A stretch of 64,000 bases of DNA from Pomacea canaliculata (lineage: Eukaryota; Mollusca; Gastropoda; Architaenioglossa; Ampullariidae), in contig NC_037602.1 in the NCBI RefSeq assembly GCF_003073045.1, positions 3,100,001 through 3,164,000 of the forward strand, given 5' to 3'. The notes beneath the pieces were generated by a model that worked only from the letters and a program-made list of their open reading frames with translations, was not told the origin of the DNA and did no database searches. Position numbers and translations under genes: made by a program. This document shows positions 1 through 12,716 of the stretch, piece after piece (the first letter of the stretch is position 1; every line of letters starts with the position of its first letter).

Positions 1-31
1 ATGTTAAATATTTTAATAGGATTCACTTCAG

Positions 32-2157
32 TACCATGGGGAGATAAGTGCTGGCTGCTGTTGCATGCCCTCAGGACGCTTCAGTGGCCGATTCTGTACC
101 AACTATCGTGGATTTGTTCCTGGTGCAGACTTGATGCTATATTCAGAGATAGAAAACTTCACACGCTCATCTTGTTGGTGCGAGTTCAAGCTAAAGTTGG
201 TAATAAATGTTTCATAAACTGCTTACTATTTTTAATTATTTCTGCTGTGTAACTAATGTAGTATGATATATAAATTTATGCTTATTTAACAGTGCTGGCT
301 TTATTTGTCGCATCTCTTTCATAGTTTTCTTCTACTTATTCTTCCCTCATTTTCTGTCTGATTCTACCTTAATTCTTCTATTTGGCAATCCCACCTCCCT
401 TGTTGTGAATACACTATGTCTTCTTATGCTTTTGGGTTGTTATGCAATTTAGTAGACTGTGCTACGTAAATTACATAAAATTATTGGTTGTATAAATCTA
501 GCAATGACCAAGTTAACAGGATTTCGTATTTTCTTCTTCATGTCACCGCAGCTAGTAACTTATGTAGCTGGGAGAAAATACAAGCAAGAGAAGAAAGTCA
601 TCAAGCGCATTCAACAAGATGAGATCCAGCGTGGTCATAGCTGTTCATGGACTGAAGCTATGCAGATACCACCTCTTCCTCCTTCCCATCTTAAAGGATG
701 CAAACTTATCACCACACAGTACTTTCTTCAGGTAAAAGCATCTGCTACTTACAGTATAATTAGTCAAAAAATATTGATGTAACTCAAGCTTATCAAGTGT
801 GTTTCATTTTGCATAAATATGTTGTTGATAATGGTCAGTAAAAGTATATTAAGTATATATGCATCTTATCTATTTTTATTGTGTGTAACTGTTATTTATT
901 TCAATCAGTAGCATATGTAAGCAGAATTCTAAGAAAATTTCTGCTGGATTTTGAAAAGGTATGCATTGTGGTTTATCTTTTTTCTGTAAGAATATGCATT
1001 CCACCATGATAATTTTGCATTGCATCTTTTAAAGGTTCTTTGGAGGATTAATGATGATTTATATAAGGAATGTTATACTGGAATTGATAGGATTTTGATA
1101 AAAACTGATTTAAGTCTGCATTGAGACATTTTGTTTTTAGTTTGTTGTCAGTTCTGATGCCAGCTGCTCTTGTGATGACATAGAGTTTGAAGATGAAGTT
1201 ATTATTGGCACCATCCCTCTTGCCCCAGCGCTGCCTCCACCAAGCCCATGCTTGACTAAATCACCTCTAGACCCTGACTCTGCAGCAGCATCGAAGAGCA
1301 AGAAACACAAAGGTAAATCAGATCAAGCAGCTCTCTCAATTTTGGACAAAAAACAGGAAATGAGAAGCCGTATTATTGGTAAGTGTCTTGATGTCTTTGT
1401 TAGAAAAAAGCCCCGATTTTTGTACGTATTCTAATTAATTCCTTTGTTGTTATTTTGTTTTAGTTGAGTAGTGTTTCAGTTTCTTTTCCTTAGATCAGAA
1501 TCTAGATGTGTAACAAAACCTAACCATGTTTATTATATTACTCTTGTAAATAAAGATTTGTCATTTGTTCAGTGCAATAGTGTTTTTTCTGCGATGTAGA
1601 CTTTTGTTGGGTTTTATATAATAATTGCTACTCGGTAGATCAGCCACTAATGTGCCTTCTTTTTTTCTTGTGTTTATGTATGTGTGCATGCACATTTATG
1701 TAAATAAAGTAGAGAGAGGAGAGAATATGCTATCCTTCCATAAATAGACATAAAAAAGAAAAACATTATCTTGCAGCAGCTTATTTTCAATGTTATCTTA
1801 ATTATTTATGTGCTGCATATTTGATGTGCTACAGAAATATTCATTCATTATTCAAATAAAGTAACATGATATCGGTTTATACAGTAAAGTTGTTCAGCAT
1901 TAATCACTGCACAGAATGCAGCAATGAGGTCGATTGACACTTAACACTTATTACTAGCATTATTGATATTTGCATTCTATTTTTGCCATATTGGCTTGTT
2001 ATCTTATTGTTGTTTATTATGGGTAGGACCTCCTACATATGAGGAGTCCGTGTTTGGAGAAGTCAGCATTCGAGAAAAGGATGATTCTGAAGACACATCA
2101 GGAAGCCTTACGTTTACGCCCCGGTACTCTTTTTACCATTCCAAAACATCAGGATGA
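32..2157 (+). CDS. Arrestin domain-containing protein (alpha-arrestin), 3' part
   Basis: Partial gene; the N-terminal arrestin half lies left of the window. Exons 32-199, 552-731, 1141-1378 and 2027-2157 join in phase. The first encodes the start of the C-terminal arrestin domain, with a Cys-Cys-Cys run, the pattern SGRF and then YRGFVPG, which matches the 'CC...SG.I.L.A.I.RKGY.PGE' region of ARRDC2/3/4. The second continues through KKVIKRIQQDEI and IPPLPPS. The third carries the last beta strand (IIGTIPLAP) and a Pro/Ser/Lys-rich linker. The last contains PPTYEES, a PPxY motif of the type alpha-arrestins use to bind WW domains of Nedd4-family ubiquitin ligases, and ends at a TGA. Alpha-arrestins act as adaptors for receptor ubiquitination and endosomal sorting. 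Only one PPxY is seen, whereas vertebrate ARRDC3 has two. The family call is firm; the subtype is not. Confidence 0.87.
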
Positions 2158-2966
2158 AATTTGGCAGCTAACATGTTTGATTTGGAAATACACACTAGCA
2201 ACCCTGGTCAGCCACATTGGCTGCTAACATTCAGTGAGCCAGAGCTATCCTCTGCCAAAGTTATATTGGCCTTCATATTTTCCAGAGGAGGTATCAATGT
2301 TTCAGAACTTCAAAAAGTGCCGCTTCATTTTGGATTCATTGTAACTTAGAATTTCTTCCTCTTAGCATCCTTTACTTATAATTATGTGTTTCTTATTTTT
2401 TCCTTCTTGTTATCTATTCCAATTTTTTTCTTGTTTGTTTTTAGTCAAAATGTATAGTAAACCTTACCATAAATTACTAAGAGTCCTAATAGCCTCCAAA
2501 AGAATCCTTTTGCGCATAAATGATCATACATATCCAGATCTTGCTGTTAGACCCACTTGCAGGTAATTACTGATTCCAAATGGATGTTCAATATAAAATC
2601 CTCTCTACTAGTTGAAATGATATCATGGTTTTCAGTGACGAATGACTGTAACGTCTGGCACACAATAAGATGAGTACTTTCTCCTTTTGTTAACAGAAAA
2701 TACTATTTTAGTTGAAAGTATCGTAATATTCTGTTTAGGTATGTACTCTAGGTAGCAGAAAAATATTGCAATGTTCACAGCAAGACTAAAATTTCAATAA
2801 AACTTTTAAATCTTTGTAAACACATTTCTGTGTGACACCTTAAAGCCATACCTTGAATCCATGGATTCAAAGACGCTAATATGTTAGTTCTGTCTCTCTC
2901 CACTACCCCAGTTTCTTTCTATTTAAAAAACAATGTCAAATTTTACTGTTCCTTTCAGCATTGCAG
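2158..2966 (+). other. 3' UTR and downstream of arrestin-domain gene
   Basis: AT-rich and non-coding. A polyadenylation signal AATAAA lies at 2796-2801, about 640 bases after the stop codon, and is the most plausible transcript end. No further exon was recognised before the SINE that follows. Confidence 0.45.
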
Positions 2967-3160
2967 GCAGGGCGGTCCGGTGGTGCAAAGGTTAGCACCA
3001 GTCACCAATACAGTGACGTTTGGCTGTCCTGGGTTCAGCTCTCGTCTCAGGCATGCTATTTCTTTCTCTGCACGTGGTGTCTGTTCACGATGCTGGCTGC
3101 CTTGACGTGATATAGCTTTAGTTATTGGCTTGGCATAAAACAACAATCGTATCAGCATAG
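2967..3160 (+). mobile_element. tRNA-derived SINE
   Basis: Begins with a tRNA-like head: GGTGGTGCAAAGGTTAGCAC resembles a Pol III A box and D arm, and CTGGGTTCAGCTC resembles a B box and T arm about 50 bases later. The tRNA-unrelated body includes TTATTGGCTTGGCATAAAAC near its 3' end. This architecture (tRNA head plus conserved body) defines SINEs. The anticodon and acceptor stems do not pair well, so it is not a functional tRNA. The limits are approximate and no clear target duplication was found. Confidence 0.6.
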
Positions 3161-5858
3161 CAGGCACATTCAAAGCATGCTCTTGGACAAAGATCTCTAA
3201 ATTATCAGTCACGCTCCAAGGCTGCCCGTTTCAAGGTGCATGACCCTGCAGCATTTCTGATCCTTAACCAACCGTGTGGTAATGTTACCTCTGTTTTATA
3301 ACTATGGCCCCTGGTTCCATGGATGTCATTAATTAGGATGGTTGTTGAATCCATTGTCAAGTGTTTTCCTTTTATTAAAGAGACAGTCTCTATGGTACTA
3401 GCTCAACAAAACCCATATGCTGCTATGAGGTGTAATGCTCACTGAACAGGTGTGATTTTAGTGCATGTTTAAAGGATTCGATGGTGAGTAGGTGGCGGAT
3501 GTGGAAGGAAAGAGTTCCACTGTTTTAATTTCCTTAAACAATGTTTGCAGTGCAGCGATGTTTCTTTAATTTAAAATGGTGTCCTGTGGTGATTCTAATT
3601 GAACACATGGTTTTCCGGACTTACCATGGAGAACCCTCTTGGTTAGTCTATTTCCTTTCTAAAACAGGCTTCGCCGTTTGCATTTTTACATGGATGCAGG
3701 GGGTCTAGTGTCGTAAACAGTAGCCTCATCAACAACCTATGTACCCATCTTATATCTGTACAGATCCTAACGATTGACGGTATTTTAGTGACAGTTTTTC
3801 GTGCAGAAAGCATACAGTCATGATAAGAAAGCTGTTGTAGTTTAGACTGCAACAGCGGAGTTGATCCACAAACATGATTGACCAACAAGCACGTGGGTCG
3901 TGTAAAGGACGCCATGTCCGCAAACTGCAGATGGCACTTCTGGTCACAGTCGACAGATGCTTGTGACACTCGTACAGACTAATGCTAAAATGTTAGTGCT
4001 TCGGAACAGCGGTAGAAGTTATGACTGTACCTCACAGAACCCAAATTTTGATGATAATTTTGCTTTTTTTCTGAGTGTCCGAAGTTTGTTGTTTTTACAT
4101 TTGTGATTTTAAGGTTTGTGCAGCTCAATGCCGTTCATTTTATATTGTTTGAAACAAAGCATCAACTATGAACGGTACTTACGTATTTTTTACCCCAGTT
4201 CCGTCTTTATAATCTGTTGTGTATCACCTGCTATTTTTTATTTGATACATTCTTGCGTTTTGGTGAGATTTGCCATATTAATTTCGTGAGAGATTAGCTT
4301 TTATTGGGGGATGAGAGGAAGAGAATAAAAGCTGAATTGACAGGGTTGTCCATGGGACATATTTTTCTATCCCATCCCATCCCGTCCCATCCCATGGTAT
4401 TAACAATCCTATGGACAACACTGAAAACCACTTTTCGGCTTTTGTTCTATAATTCCTGCTACTTCACATACAATAGATGATTCAGAGGAAAGATTTAAAT
4501 CCTTGATGAATGAAATAACAGTAAATTTATTTTGCAATATCAAGTATCGACTACCATGGGAAATACAAATGTGTGCTGTCCCATCCCATCCCATGGGACA
4601 TTTCCCATGGGATTCCCATTCCTATGGACAACACTGTGAATTGAACTCCCAAAGAATATCCTTGCTTATAAAATGTATGGCTCTTGATGACAGAAACGTG
4701 TGGTAAATAGTTCTCTATTTGTGTCTGTTTTTTTTGTTTTGTTTTTTTGTTGTTTTTTTCATTGACAAAATATATTGCTGCTTGCACCTGTCGTTATACA
4801 CTGATAGCATTCTGCCTATACTTTGGTTTAAAATGTATGGTTGCCTTGTCTACCTCCTCATTTCCACTGCTTTTGCCGAACATTTCACTTTGCTTAGAGA
4901 GACTCATGCTTCCGGCTGCTTTTTTTTTTTTTTTTTTTTTTTTGGAGAGTGCTGTGGTGCAATGCGAAAAAGTCTCTCTTTGTCACATTTTAAATCACGA
5001 TTGACAATCCTAGATATAAAGTATATTTGAACGTGCATGTATTATAACGGTTTTTCGGGTTCTCGAACTGTAAGCTTTACCCATGTACCTTTGATTTCTA
5101 CAGTTTTTTTTTTTTTTTTCTACACCGTTCAGCGTGTTGTATCAAGGGTGAAACAGTGTGATTCTTCAGCGTGTAGTAGACATTAACTACCAGACTGATG
5201 TGAGCGCTTAGCCATCACCAAGCTTGTTCGTTTTCTTTAATTAGGAATTAATGTGGTTGAGAAGATCCTCGTAACTGTTTAAAAACCAGTACATTTTTCA
5301 TTTTCAAACTTTATCTTGCAGGTGCTTAATAGACGAAATTGACTGAATGCATATGATAATTAAAAACGTGGAACATTTTGAGTCTTTATGGGTTATGAGC
5401 ATTGAGTGCAGAGCTTGTTTTGACTTTTTTTTTTCTCTACTCATATCTTCACAAGTTTGTTGTTTTCAGCTCTCACACGCAGAGAGTTCAAAGAGGACGC
5501 TAGGAGGACTGTAGTACGTGTGTTAATATTTTCTGGTCAAACAACTAGCTCTTGGCTGATCCAAAACATCGTAACTTGCTGCTTTCAACTAAGGCTAAAC
5601 ATTCAGTTTATTGTTGCTGTCGATATAAAACTTCTGGAAACGTTTCATACCATCGGATACGAAGTTCCGATCAGTTTCCAAGCACGCAGACCTGACGGGA
5701 CGGTAGTTTATTCCTCTCTAGATAACAACATTTTTATACTGTGATCGTGAAATCAGCCTCGCTATTCATCTTCATATAGGCACGAGCAGAATCGGGAAAC
5801 GTTTCCAAAAAAAAAAAAATAAATAAATAAATAAAAACCTAAGGAAAGAAAGGCCTAA
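3161..5858. other. Intergenic between arrestin-domain gene and SLCO gene
   Basis: No coding exon recognised apart from the MITE listed separately. A run of 23 T lies at 4921-4943 and another T-run at 5103-5118. On the minus strand, AATAAA (plus-strand TTTATT) at 5707-5712 is a candidate polyadenylation signal for the SLCO gene, about 150 bases beyond its stop codon. Confidence 0.4.
4341..4636. mobile_element. hAT-type MITE with perfect 8-bp target duplication
   Basis: A 296-bp non-autonomous element. Its ends are CAGGGTTGTCCATGGGA and TCCTATGGACAACACTG, which are inverted copies of each other with two mismatches. It is flanked on both sides by the same octamer TGAATTGA (4333-4340 and 4637-4644). 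Eight-base duplications and ends starting CAG are characteristic of hAT transposons. The interior has several CCCATCCCATC-type blocks, and a second copy of the right terminus ends at 4423, so a partial element may be nested or duplicated. It encodes no transposase. Confidence 0.82.
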
Positions 5859-8800
5859 TCAAAATTTCCGGTTTTCACCTGGAGTGTTCTTTGGCAGCAT
5901 TTCGAGGCCCTCTTCTGCTGCGTTAGAATCCTGGTGAAATTCTGCACCAGAATTCTCCATATGATCATTAGTGTCGGCATTTATGTTCGTTGGCATGGCA
6001 ACGGCGTCAGGCTTAGGCTCGGTGTTGGCGTGCAGAACTTCTGATGGCACGAATCGCTTGCCGTACTTTAGTATCAAGAACCCCACCACATCCAGCAACA
6101 ACCCCAGGATCATGGCGGCGACTGTGTAGAGGTGGAGGTTGACCCGAAAGCGTTGAAGGTTGTACACCGAGCACGCTCCTGTGGCCCCGCATGGCGACCT
6201 CCAGTGCTGGCAAAACGTGTCGATGAGACGGCCATAGACCAGAGGACCGATCAAAAACCCTGAAAAACACACACACCATGCAGCTCATCAAAGAGATTAA
6301 CAACAATTGACTACTACAACGGCGAGAACAGTCAGTTGAAAACATTGATGGAGGATTGACCATCAGACTAAAGGGTTTGGTGTGTAGACAGCGACAGTCA
6401 CAAAACGGTTTTAGGTGAGGTTTGAAATGCAACAGTCGTTTTTATCAGTAATAGTGAGAAGTCAAAAATGTCACCTGAGCTTGTCTTCAATATATTTTGC
6501 CACGTACCCGACAAACTTGCAGCGAATCCGTTGGTACCCACTGCCAGTGCTCTTTGGTGTTCTGGCACCGCTCTTAATTTGTGAATGAAAAGCATAACTT
6601 ATTAACATGAACAAAATTAACAACGCAAAATTCAGAGAAGTAACAGACTTAAAGAAAAAAAAAATTTAGTTTTGTTGACATCTCGAAAATAGTACAATTT
6701 GGACTTCACGGTCATTTTAAAGAAAATTTTTCATTGGAGAAAAGTTCATCAGTAGTTGATAAAGTTTGTTGATTTCATAGAGATCTTAGAGGACATTGGT
6801 GTGCATTTTAGTCTGATAAACAGACGAGAACAATTCATGACACTTGCTGTCATTCCTCACCTAATGGTCCGAAGAAAATCGTGAGGGCCGCTGACAGAAA
6901 GAATGAAGAGCAACACGTAAAAGATGACGGCAAAAGGATATACAGAAGTACATTCAGACTGACACAGTCCCGGCGTGGACCGTCCTGATGGTACGCACGT
7001 ACAGTTGACATAAACCTTCAAGAAAAGTTCCATAACTAAATACAGTTTATTGTCATTCCAGTCCATGTCTCTCTCTCTCCCACACACACGTTCTCTCTTT
7101 ATCTTTTTATGTGACCCCTCTCCTCTCCTGCCGTCATTGTGTGGTCTATTCCTTTCTAAGACCATACATGTGACTTCTCTTTCCATTTTCGGTTCCATTT
7201 TCTTTAAACTGACACTTAAGTCCCTCAATGCAAATGTGAAAGTAAACAACCGTAACCAGTCCAGGCTCATTCATGTCTAAATGTTTAATCTTTGACTAAC
7301 TTTTATTCACAATTGACTAACATTTACCCCATTTTCTTGATCAGAACACCCTGCATGACAAGGAGAGAAATAGCTGGCCCCGTCACCACACACTGGAGCT
7401 ACCTCATCCGGGCAAGAGCAGGATGCCACACAGGCGCTTAAGTTGGAGTTTCCAGCATCTGTCCTTTAGGCACATAATCACAGAAACGATTATTTTCTTA
7501 CCTGTCCTTTCACGTCGCCATAAGTTTAGAGTTTTTACACACAGACACGCGTTCTATGCGTGTGGGTGCGTGTGTGTGTGTGGATCAAACTATATCAAGT
7601 ATGTAAATGTTTATCTTACAATGTATCTGCAGGCATTACCTATAACATCTTGACTGTCTTTACAAGCCTAAATAGCCTCGTTACTTCTAGCATGTTATTC
7701 TGCCGCCAACGGCAGCGCCACTGGCGCTTTACCCTGGTTCTCCGATGAGGGTGGGCTCGGGGCACCCGATCGACAGCTGAGCGCACACAAGCAGGATGCT
7801 GACGAAGAGGATGATGATGACGATTTTGAAAAGCCCCAACAGAGAGGGCTTCAGACGGCGAGTCATTATACCCCCGACGAAAAAACCACTCGTGCCCATC
7901 AACAGTTCCGCACCGCCTGCAAAACCGTCTCATCATCATCGTTGTCATCATCATCCAATGCATTTTATTGTCTACTTCTGTTCATAACAGAGATAGATTT
8001 TTTTTATTATTTTTTGGGGGAGCTTTCGTAAGTACTCAATAACAAACTAAACAAAGTACAATCATACCTGACACACACACACATCATCATCATCATCATC
8101 AGTCCATTGACCCTCACCAACCCTCATCATCTTTTCGGGTTCTCTGTCATTCTTTGTGACCTGTCCGCGTTCACCTTTATGTTTATGTTTTTGATTTTTT
8201 GCAAGGGGCTGTGTATGCTCAAACGGACAGCTCTGAGATTTAGAACCGATGGTAATCTGTCTCAGATTTGTGTGACACGTACCCATAATAAAGTTGGCCT
8301 TCCATGCTGGCAGCTGGAACTGTTCCTCCAATATTTTGGGCATGAAGCGGTAGAGGCCGTTCATGGAAAAAGAGGCGAAGCAGGAGGACAAAACGATGCA
8401 CAAGAAAACTGGGTTGGACGCGAGACCTGCCATGGACCTGACAAAAGCTTGGAACATAAAAATCGACTCGTCAAACGATGGTGGATGCCGGACTTACCAG
8501 TAAGAACAGATAATAAAAACAGCCATAGCCGGCGAACACGCTGGCCAAACGATAGCTTGAACGCCAGATCATAGGCAAACACGCTCTGGAAATTTCTTGA
8601 ATGCATGAATTGCTTAAAAAGTTCAATCTTGAAACATTGTTTTTCAAAATGCCATAATAACAATAAGAGAGCGCTTTTATCGCGCAGCATCATAACTAAA
8701 CTGTCGCATTTTCTGCACTGACCAATGAAAAATAGATATGAAAATTAAAAACACTAGCTAACAATAATTGACAGTGACATGTAACAATACAAAACAAATT

Positions 8801-11800
8801 CAATGGGACGATATTTTTTCTCCGCGATGGTTTGTTTATCGCCACCATTTTAAGTCTAAAGGCCAAGACTTTCACCTTTCATTTCACTTAAAGCTCCTTG
8901 TAAAACTCTGTGTCCTGTCAAAATTCGTCCTGATTCTTTGCTGTTTTCGTGTCTGGGAGGACCAGGCGACAGTCGTCGTGGAAACGCCAACAGGGGCAGA
9001 GGGACGACTGCAGCCAGCAGACCGAAGACCAAGAAGCCTAGCCACCAAGCTCCCACCCAGTCAGGATGCTCGGGGGTCAAAGATGTTGCTGCAGCAGACA
9101 TTGAATACAATCAACGATATTTTTAATGCAGGCCGCTCGTCTTCTAATCTCTTCGACTGTGTGATTTGGGGATCTGCGGAAGACGTATTTACTAGGCTTT
9201 CTCCACCAACTATAGAATAAACAGTGAAGGTGTGTTCTTTTTTAGAAGAAGTAACCTTTAAGATATTGCATGCTACCTTTCATTATATTGGACGCTTAAA
9301 ACAGCGAAGTATTTTCTGTATTAGAAGGCCCCCATTCGTCAACCATTCAACCCAATTTCGTTTTTCCAATATCTTGTAGATCCTACACGACCACCCAACA
9401 ACTTAATCTGTGAATGAGTTCTACACTCATTCATCGCACACTCATTTCCTCGATCAAGGATCCGTTCCCATCCCCGCCCCTACCTCTTTCTCTCAATCCA
9501 TCAACACTAGCCTATTTACCGTATACTCAAGGTTAACAGGTCCATCGTCGTACTACCTCTCGCATAAACCGAACAAAGTGTTGCTTAGTAGAGTATTTGA
9601 GAAGTGAGGAAATACCTGCCATCCGCGGAGGAACCAACTGCACTTTTGGAACACACCTCCCCTCCTCCCAACCCTTTCACCTCCCAACGACTCCTAACAG
9701 AGGCCATCGGCTTTCTCCCACACAATGACAGAAATAGCGCCTTTATGACTTGCCTCCTACTGAAAACATGTTTGTTCATAGCTGCGCACCAAGTGCCACG
9801 AAACTTGCCCTGGGCTTCTTGAAAAATTATACTAAATCACGTCTGCTACAGTGATAATAAATCATAAAGGATCATATGAGCATTTCACCCGAGTGGAGTT
9901 GAACTCAGTGCACTGTGCACAAAAATGAATCGACAGTCGACCATACAACAAAGACACGCTGGCATCAGGAAACAGATGAACGAGGGTGTTCCAGAAAATT
10001 CATCGCTGTGGCTACTTACGTTGAAGAGAAACATGGAGTTTGCTGATTGCACCTCCTCCGATGAAAGCTACTGCTGGCCCAAGCATCGCTACAGCAGCAA
10101 GTATTCCTACATACAAAGAGAAATAGAGATTGAACTTCTCCTCCCTGGCTGACAGCTATGTACAAGAAAAAATGCGCCTCGAAATGCAACCAGGAAGACT
10201 TAGTATGTACAGCATGTATAAAATATGATTAAAACAATTTTCAATCAATGTACCTACAGCACATTTTTATTCATAATTAATATTAATAATTTTATTTATT
10301 ATTAATATATAGGATTAAATTTAAAAAGTTAGTACTTGAGTAATAATAGGATTTCTGCCTGTCTGTGGAGAGAATTCATCCCCTGTAGCTTCTAGGTTGA
10401 AAAAAGTGAATTTAATCAATTATCTTTCGTCTCGGAAATGCATATCAAGTATAAATATTTGATAACATGATAGGTGCCAGGCTTTCTGATATAGGTCCAT
10501 GGTCATGTGGAAAGAACAAAAGCTAACCCATGTAGAAGCCAGTGTCGGATTTCTTGCAATTGTCGTCCAGGTAGGTCGTGATCATGGCCATCCGCGGGGA
10601 TCCGAACATTCCCCGGATCACCTGCGAGAGGAATGTGGCCGATTTTATTGTGCGAGGCGCTGCTTTTTTACTGTAGTTTTTTTTGTTTTTTTTTTATGAA
10701 GTTTCTAGTACATACATCTTGTCATTACCATCATTTTATTGTTTTCCTTTGTTATACTCCCTGAAAATCTGCGTAAGTGAAAATCCCTGTAGGATGACAT
10801 CGATGCTTGTGTCCCTTGGAGTGTGCATGTGATCCTTAAAAAAGTAATCCCTGTATAAATATAACCAGTTCAAAGAAGAAAGATGAAAATGGAGAGATAC
10901 TACCCTGTAAACACCTTCCGTACGCTCCAAAACTAGAGGTGTATGTACCTGAAATATTATAATGTACACAAGCACTGGATAAGCGGATTCACTGTACACT
11001 AGCCCTCCTCCTGGTTCTGCAGATGACACCGTCTGGTTTGTACTGTGAACCTCAGACAAAGAGTGACATCGTTGCATCTGCTCCAGCGACCCGTCTGTTC
11101 CGTTCACAGGGACGCAGAAGGCGGGTAGGATCTTAGCTAAAACGAAAGAAAACTGCTCAAACTTTATGATAAATTAAATAGAAAAATAAGCGTATCCTTC
11201 ATCCTTTTAAGAAAAGTGAGAGCGCGCTGCAAACTGAAAAATATAAAAAAAAGAGTGAGGGAAAGATGTGTCATTTAAAGAGGTGTGCGTGTGTTTGTGT
11301 GTGGTGGATGGAGGGATTGTACAAGGTGAGAGAATCGTAGTGTACCAGCTGAGTGGATGGTGCTGATGTTGGGGCCGATCTCTGACTCTGGGAACAGGAA
11401 GTGGGGCAGGCCACACATGGCCCCGCTGACGCCCAACACGACGGCGGAGACGAATAGGGCACGCGGCACGTGCCACCGCGCGGCAAAGTGGCTGGCGGGT
11501 AAGGTCAGGGTCAGGTACCCGATCTCATTGGCTGCGAATATCTGACCCGACTGGGCAGAGGTCAGGCCGAACTGACGCTCCAGGGTAGTGATCTGAAAGA
11601 AGACAGGAAGACCGTCAGACACGAGACATAAAGGATGAAGAGGGTGAAGCTGAACTTCTGCGTGTCGTACAAGAAACACACACATAGATATACACACACA
11701 CACATAAGAAAAATTACTACACATTTTCTGCAGTTATAATAATAATTACTATGTGCACAAGGTCAGCTATTCTGGAACTAAGGAAATGTGAGACTTTACG

Positions 11801-12716
11801 AAGTGGTTGAGAAGGAGGCAGAATAAACACACTTCTTATCGGGAGTATATATATACACACATATACACCAAGAGCGCCACACTCTAAACAAAGTCGACGC
11901 AGACTTCAAGAAAGAGAGAGAGAAAAAAAAAGAAAGACAAGAGTGTAGTCCTCCTTCCCTTACGGTATGTTACTTTAATTACTTTGAACATTTTACTGTA
12001 ATGTTATTGTAATACTTTTGTACCAGTTATTCAGCGTGCTACTCGATAGTTTACTGTAAATGCTATTCTGTGATACTGTGCCTTTCAGTTAATTGAAACA
12101 ACCCTGACAATTGATTGGACAAGTTAAAAATCTTTACAGCAGAACGTTCTAGCTGGAATTAGCAAATGTGAGGAATTAACTGCTTTTAGAATATATATTT
12201 TTAACAATAATTTTCTTATTATGCTTTAATAACCGATTACTAAGCTACAACATTTAAATAGAATACATTCATCAACATATATACATTAGTTATTTCTACA
12301 TTTATTACTCGGTCCAGGCAGGCAACTGTGCTGCCTCCGTACGTCAAAGTTTATAGGTGTGACAAAGACATTTACCTGTGTGACAATGAAAACCACCAAG
12401 TTAATGTGCGTGAGCAAGATGAGGGCTGCTGCCAGGGTGAAGGTGAACGCAGACTTGGTGCGTAACTCTGTCCAGAATCGCTTGGCTTTTCCCTCCCCTC
12501 GCTTACCCGGCAAGTCGATGAATAAATCGACATCTTCGACCTCTGGTAACCCTGTGGACACTTTTGCAGTCAGCTGCTCTTTTTGTTCCGACAATTCCTT
12601 CACATCACTCCTGGGAATGTCGTCGTCTTTAACGGATGCGCTGAAATCATCGTCGGTAGATAATGAGAACGGCGACGGACAGGTTTTGCACTCGAAGACT
12701 CTGTATTCTCCGCCAT
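5859..12716 (-). CDS. Organic anion transporting polypeptide (SLCO/OATP family), 12 exons
   Basis: Plasma-membrane solute carrier of the OATP family, which moves amphipathic organic anions such as steroid conjugates, eicosanoids and thyroid hormone. In transcript order the exons are 12716-12376, 11592-11346, 11136-10949, 10621-10528, 10106-10020, 9088-8876, 8492-8283, 7916-7733, 7463-7328, 7015-6861, 6572-6508 and 6259-5859. All junctions keep phase. The product is about 773 residues with the usual multi-pass topology. Diagnostic segments are [16 protein letters not shown] after TM1, [11 protein letters not shown] in exon 6, the Cys-rich Kazal-like loop in exons 9-10, and [13 protein letters not shown] in exon 12. 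The hydrophilic C-tail ends at the stop at 5859-5861. The start is uncertain: the ATG at 12716-12714 has a good context (A at -3, G at +4), but its frame meets TGA at 12602-12600. The open frame entering TM1 is offset by one base, which suggests a missing base. Member assignment (4A1-like or other) was not attempted. Confidence 0.92.
6861..7463 (-). other. Kazal-like extracellular loop of the SLCO transporter (exons 9-10)
   Basis: Exon 9 (7463-7328) encodes [16 protein letters not shown] followed by YFSPCHAGC, the Kazal-like pattern in the large loop between TM9 and TM10 of all OATPs. Exon 10 (7015-6861) adds the remaining cysteines (NCTC, then CQSEC) before TM10. These cysteines are disulfide-bonded in characterised OATPs and are needed for surface expression. 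Confidence 0.88.
8071..8102. repeat. Compound microsatellite (AC)n(ATC)n
   Basis: A short AC run followed directly by six to seven CAT units, in the SLCO intron between exons 7 and 8. Further CAT-rich sequence lies at 7930-7958. Confidence 0.8.
9030..9068 (-). other. OATP family signature with altered arginine position
   Basis: Exon 6 reads [13 protein letters not shown]. The OATP superfamily signature is D-x-R-W-(I/V)-G-A-W-W-x-G-(F/L)-L. The [10 protein letters not shown] core is intact, but the residue before the first Trp is Asp instead of Arg. Confidence 0.8.

Noticed and set aside
5457..5744. 95-codon plus-strand frame near the SLCO 3' end
   Set aside because: No motif recognised; it lies in the region expected to be the SLCO 3' UTR on the other strand.
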